Shown piece by piece: positions 61,405 through 64,000 of a stretch of DNA of 64,000 nucleotides. This stretch comes from Amycolatopsis sp. CA-128772. Lineage in GTDB: Bacteria > Actinomycetota > Actinomycetes > Mycobacteriales > Pseudonocardiaceae. Both the position numbers and the translations under genes were made by a program. Location: the NCBI RefSeq assembly GCF_002904295.1, contig NZ_PPHG01000087.1, positions 62,001 to 126,000 on the forward strand, given 5' to 3'. How positions within the stretch are numbered: the first letter of the stretch is position 1; the number at the start of each line of letters is the position of its first letter. A model generated the notes under the pieces. The model made no database searches. It had not been told where the DNA came from and worked only from the letters and a program-made list of their open reading frames with translations.

Positions 61405-62508
61405 CTAGGCGAGCCAGGACTTCGCGGTGGTGACCTCGGCCAGCCGCTCGGGGATCGGGGTGACGCCGAGCCCGGGCCCGGCCGGCACCGGCAGCCGCCC
61501 GGCCTCGAGCACGAACGGTTCGGTGATGTCGGTGCGGTAGAACCGGTCCGACGCCGAGGTGTCGCCGGGCAGGGTGAACCCGGGCAGCGACGCCAGCGCG
61601 ACGTTGGCGGCGCGGCCCAGGCCGGTTTCGAGCATCCCGCCGCACCAGACCGGGATGCCGTGCGCGGCGCAGACGTCGTGCACCCGCCGCGCCTCCAGGT
61701 AGCCGCCGACCCGGCTCGGCTTGATGTTGACGATCCGGCAGGCGCCGAGCTTGATCGCGTCGGCCGCCGACCGCGCGGACACGACGGTCTCGTCCAGGCA
61801 GATCGGCGTGCGGAGGTGCCGGGCCAGCTCGGCGTGGCCGAGCACGTCCTCCTCTTCCAGGGGCTGCTCGATCAGCAGCAGCCCGAACGGGTCCAGCCGT
61901 TGCAGCTGCGGGACGTCCGACAACGTGTACGCCGTGTTCGCGTCGACCTGCAGCAGGATCTCGTCGCCGAAGCGCTCGCGGACCGCGCGGACCGGCTCGA
62001 CGTCCCAGCCGGGTTCGATCTTCAGCTTGATCCGCAGGTAGCCGGCGTCGAGGTAGCCGCCGACCACGTCCAGCAGCTGCGGGACCGAATCCATGATCCC
62101 GACCGACACCCCGCACGGCACGGAGTCCTTTGTGGACCCCAGCGCCGTGCCGAAGGAGAGGCCGTGCGCGCGCAGCTCGGCGTCGAGCACGGCCATCTCC
62201 AGCGCGGCCTTGGCCATCCGGTGGCCCTTGAACTTCGCCAGCAGCGGCGCCACGCGGTGCGCCGTCAGGTCCCCGGCGGCCAGCAGCGCCGGGACGAGGA
62301 AGGCCTGCAGCACGTGCTCGACGCCGTCGATGTACTCCGAGGAGTAGAGCGGGCCGGCCATCGCCCCGCACTCGCCCCAGCCTTCGCCCTCGGACGTCAC
62401 CGCCCGCAGGAGCAGCAGGTCGCGGTCGGCCTGCGTGCCGAACGACGTCCGGAACGGGGCGACCAGGGGCATCCGCACGCGGAGGACTTCGACACCGGTG
62501 AGTTTCAC
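61405..62508 (-). CDS. N-succinylamino-acid racemase / o-succinylbenzoate synthase
   Basis: 367 residues, enolase superfamily. It interconverts N-succinyl-D- and L-amino acids by abstracting the alpha proton. All catalytic parts are visible at the canonical numbers: K161-x-K163 (KLKIEP), D189 (VDAN), E214 (IEQP), D239 (LDE) and K263 (NIKPSR). The sequence closely follows the well-studied Amycolatopsis enzyme, which also has OSBS activity. Other menaquinone genes are absent here. The adjacent GNAT and M20 genes point to the racemase role in converting D- to L-amino acids. GTG start overlapping the GNAT stop. Confidence 0.95.
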   Translation of the reverse strand: MKLTGVEVLRVRMPLVAPFRTSFGTQADRDLLLLRAVTSEGEGWGECGAMAGPLYSSEYIDGVEHVLQAFLVPALLAAGDLTAHRVAPLLAKFKGHRMAKAALEMAVLDAELRAHGLSFGTALGSTKDSVPCGVSVGIMDSVPQLLDVVGGYLDAGYLRIKLKIEPGWDVEPVRAVRERFGDEILLQVDANTAYTLSDVPQLQRLDPFGLLLIEQPLEEEDVLGHAELARHLRTPICLDETVVSARSAADAIKLGACRIVNIKPSRVGGYLEARRVHDVCAAHGIPVWCGGMLETGLGRAANVALASLPGFTLPGDTSASDRFYRTDITEPFVLEAGRLPVPAGPGLGVTPIPERLAEVTTAKSWLA

Positions 62509-63389
62509 GACGAGGACTCCCTGGCGATCACGTACCAGCCGGCCCGGTCGAATCCGGTGACCGAGGCGCCCTCGGCGAGCAGGCCGCCCAGCACCTCCCG
62601 CACGGCGACCCGCCACGCCCGGCTCTGCCCGGGGTCGGTGCGCCGGAGCGCCTCGACGTCCGGCGGCACGGCGACCAGCACCACCGGCGCGTCCGCGGGA
62701 CCGGTCACCGGCGCGCCGCCGGGATCCGCCGCCAGTGCGACCGCGGCGCCGCGGGCACGCAGCGCCGCCACGTCCACCCGGCCCGGCCGGCCGGCGGCGG
62801 CCGTCCGGACGGGCGGGCTCGCCAGGTCCCAGGCGACCATCAGGCGGTCGGTGTCGCCCGCGCCGTTCAGGCCGTCGGTCATCGGGCCGTAGAAGTCCGG
62901 CAGGTAGCGCTCCGGGCGGGCGGCGAGCTTGGTCAGGTTGAAGTGGGCGTTGCGGCGCACCAGGGGGTCGAACGTCCAGGAGATCGTCGCGACGCCCTGC
63001 TCCAGCGCCCACGCGCGCTGGTGCAGCTTGAGCGCGAAGCCGATGCCGCGGCCGTGCCCGGGCGTCGCGACGCCGGCGATGTGGCTGTGCAGTCCTCCCT
63101 TCGCCGGTTCGCCGAAGAACCCGAAGCAGGCGCCGAGCAGCTCGGGCCCGTCGAACGCCCCGGCCACGTAGTTGCCCGCCGAGACCATGGCCCGCAGCAG
63201 TTCGCCCGTCACCAGCGGGTTCCGCGGGGCGCGTTGCCAGATCGACTCGAAGAGGCGGGACACGGCGGCCAGCTCGGCGACCTCGGTCAGGGTCCGGACG
63301 TGGACCCCCGAGGCCCTGGCGGCGCCGGCCGCCGCGGCGGCCGCCTCGTCCCGCAGCGGCGGGGCTGTGTTCGTCACGACTTCTGTCAC
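62505..63389 (-). CDS. GNAT acyltransferase, probable amino-acid N-succinyltransferase
   Basis: 294 residues. GNAT domain in about the first 170 residues, with the acyl-CoA loop VATPGHGRGIGFALKLHQRAWAL, then NAHFNLTKLAARPERYLPDFYG, typical of the large GNAT group found beside N-succinylamino-acid racemases. In Geobacillus such an enzyme succinylates D-amino acids as the first step of their conversion to L-forms. That reaction is inferred here from gene order. GTG start at 63389 with AAAGGA upstream. It lies 31 bp after the M20 stop. Confidence 0.85.
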   Translation of the reverse strand: MTEVVTNTAPPLRDEAAAAAAGAARASGVHVRTLTEVAELAAVSRLFESIWQRAPRNPLVTGELLRAMVSAGNYVAGAFDGPELLGACFGFFGEPAKGGLHSHIAGVATPGHGRGIGFALKLHQRAWALEQGVATISWTFDPLVRRNAHFNLTKLAARPERYLPDFYGPMTDGLNGAGDTDRLMVAWDLASPPVRTAAAGRPGRVDVAALRARGAAVALAADPGGAPVTGPADAPVVLVAVPPDVEALRRTDPGQSRAWRVAVREVLGGLLAEGASVTGFDRAGWYVIARESSS

Positions 63390-63420
63390 CCCACCATCCT
63401 TTCCGGACAGCCGGCCCGGG

Positions 63421-64000
63421 TCACCGTTGTCCCGCACGGGATTCCCCCGGGGTGTTCGTCCGCGCGGACGAAGTCCCCTGCCGCAGAACGGTTTCGGTGA
63501 GCGCGGCGAGCAACGCGGTGCGCCGCGGCAGCTCGCCGACGACGACGTGTTCGTCGTCGGCGTGCGCGCCGCCACCCACCGCGCCGAGGCCGTCGAGCGT
63601 GGGAATGCCCAGTCCCGCGGTGAAATTGCCGTCCGAGGCACCGCCGACCGCGGCCTGGGTCAGCGGCCCCAGGCCCAGCCCGCCGGCCAGTTCGCCCGCG
63701 AGCGCGAACAATTCCGCCGACGCGGCCGCCTGCAGCGGCGGCCGGTTGATGCCGCCGCCGATCCGGATCCGCGCGCCCGGCAGCACCGGCGCCAGGCTCC
63801 GCACGGCCCGGTCGACGCGGTCCTGCTCGGCCGCGTCCCAGACCCGCGCGTCGACCGCGACGGTCGCCGCGGCCGGCACGGTGTTGGTCGTGGTGCCGGC
63901 GCTCAGCGCGGTGGGGACGACGGTCGTGCCGCGGTCCGGGTCGGCGAGCGCGGCCACCGCGAGGATCTGGTGCGCGACCTCGATCCCGGCGTTGACGCCC
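63421..64000 (-). CDS. M20-family metallopeptidase / N-acyl-amino-acid hydrolase (partial, runs off right edge)
   Basis: C-terminal 193 residues only. Visible parts are the end of the dimerisation domain (GVNAGIEVAHQILAVAAL, AALSAGTTTNTVPAAATVAVDARV) and the final catalytic block with GGASDGNFTAGLGIPTLDGLG followed by GGGAHADDEHV, whose His is a zinc ligand. It belongs to the CPG2/ArgE/DapE-type hydrolases. Next to the succinyltransferase and racemase it would fit as the desuccinylase that frees the L-amino acid. A carboxypeptidase role is the alternative. The N-terminal metal site is outside the window. Confidence 0.88.
   Translation of the reverse strand, partial: GVNAGIEVAHQILAVAALADPDRGTTVVPTALSAGTTTNTVPAAATVAVDARVWDAAEQDRVDRAVRSLAPVLPGARIRIGGGINRPPLQAAASAELFALAGELAGGLGLGPLTQAAVGGASDGNFTAGLGIPTLDGLGAVGGGAHADDEHVVVGELPRRTALLAALTETVLRQGTSSARTNTPGESRAGQR

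Noticed and set aside
61405-62508. Menaquinone biosynthesis gene menC
   Set aside because: OSBS activity is possible, but no other men genes are nearby. The GNAT and M20 neighbours favour the racemase role.
1-64000. CRISPR arrays, rRNA genes, riboswitches or a complete mobile element
   Set aside because: I saw no regularly spaced direct repeats with unique spacers, no rRNA sequence, no convincing riboswitch, and only the dead IS110 fragment as transposon sequence.

Overview
The window is high-GC actinobacterial DNA, most likely Amycolatopsis or a close relative (Pseudonocardiaceae). The strongest lineage marker is the enolase-superfamily gene at 61405-62508. It reads very like the N-succinylamino-acid racemase known from Amycolatopsis, down to the catalytic residue numbers (K163, D189, E214, D239, K263). 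GTG starts, 4-base ATGA/GTGA gene overlaps and many TetR regulators fit the same picture.

Left end (1-2505): a beta-lactamase locus. A class A beta-lactamase is transcribed away from a LysR regulator and a penicillin-recognising serine-enzyme homologue, the arrangement of Streptomyces blaA/blaB/blaL.

2493-27239: one tightly packed minus-strand biosynthetic operon, read from 27239 downwards. It starts with a 22-codon leader ORF. Then come A-PCP-KS without an AT, A-PCP-C-PCP, KS-AT-KR-DH-ACP, C-A-PCP (predicted Asn) and C-A-PCP-TE-MFS (predicted Ser, with a cysteine in the thioesterase nucleophile position and a whole MFS exporter fused at the C-terminus). Tailoring genes follow: two paralogous ATP-grasp ligases, a TauD/SyrP-type dioxygenase and an NAD(P)H oxidoreductase. 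I do not recognise the product.

27589-33735: regulators and small detoxification-type genes. These are a zinc-ribbon-like small protein, a PucR-type regulator, a TetR / TetX-like monooxygenase / alpha-beta hydrolase operon with a striking triple operator, a DoxX membrane protein, a VOC protein and a second TetR.

33731-34490 is a gene graveyard: an NTF2-like fragment, an IS110 transposase remnant and a TetR fragment. Beside it (34575-40845) lies a possible immunity locus. It holds a low-GC gene for a membrane-anchored unknown protein, an NB-ARC/TPR (NLR-like) protein and a divergent P-loop ATPase with helical repeats. The two ATPases share a short N-terminal motif resembling bacterial amyloid-signalling motifs.

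40904-49717: general chromosome. It carries an AA10 chitin-active LPMO behind a DasR-type site, lexA, a cytochrome P450, two DHA2 transporters, an SDR, a DUF4287 protein, a methyltransferase/TetR pair with a tandem operator, and two valine tRNAs.

50319-64000: a second long minus-strand operon, continuing past the right edge. It runs M20 peptidase/deacylase, GNAT, N-succinylamino-acid racemase, S12 serine hydrolase, class A-like serine hydrolase, a complete Opp/Dpp-type ABC importer (with permease C fused to ATPase D) and an S9 peptidase fused to a second S12 hydrolase. Together these suggest import and hydrolysis of peptides, probably containing D-residues, with conversion of D-amino acids to L-amino acids through N-succinylation. 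An intrinsic terminator with a U-tract lies downstream at 50107-50158.
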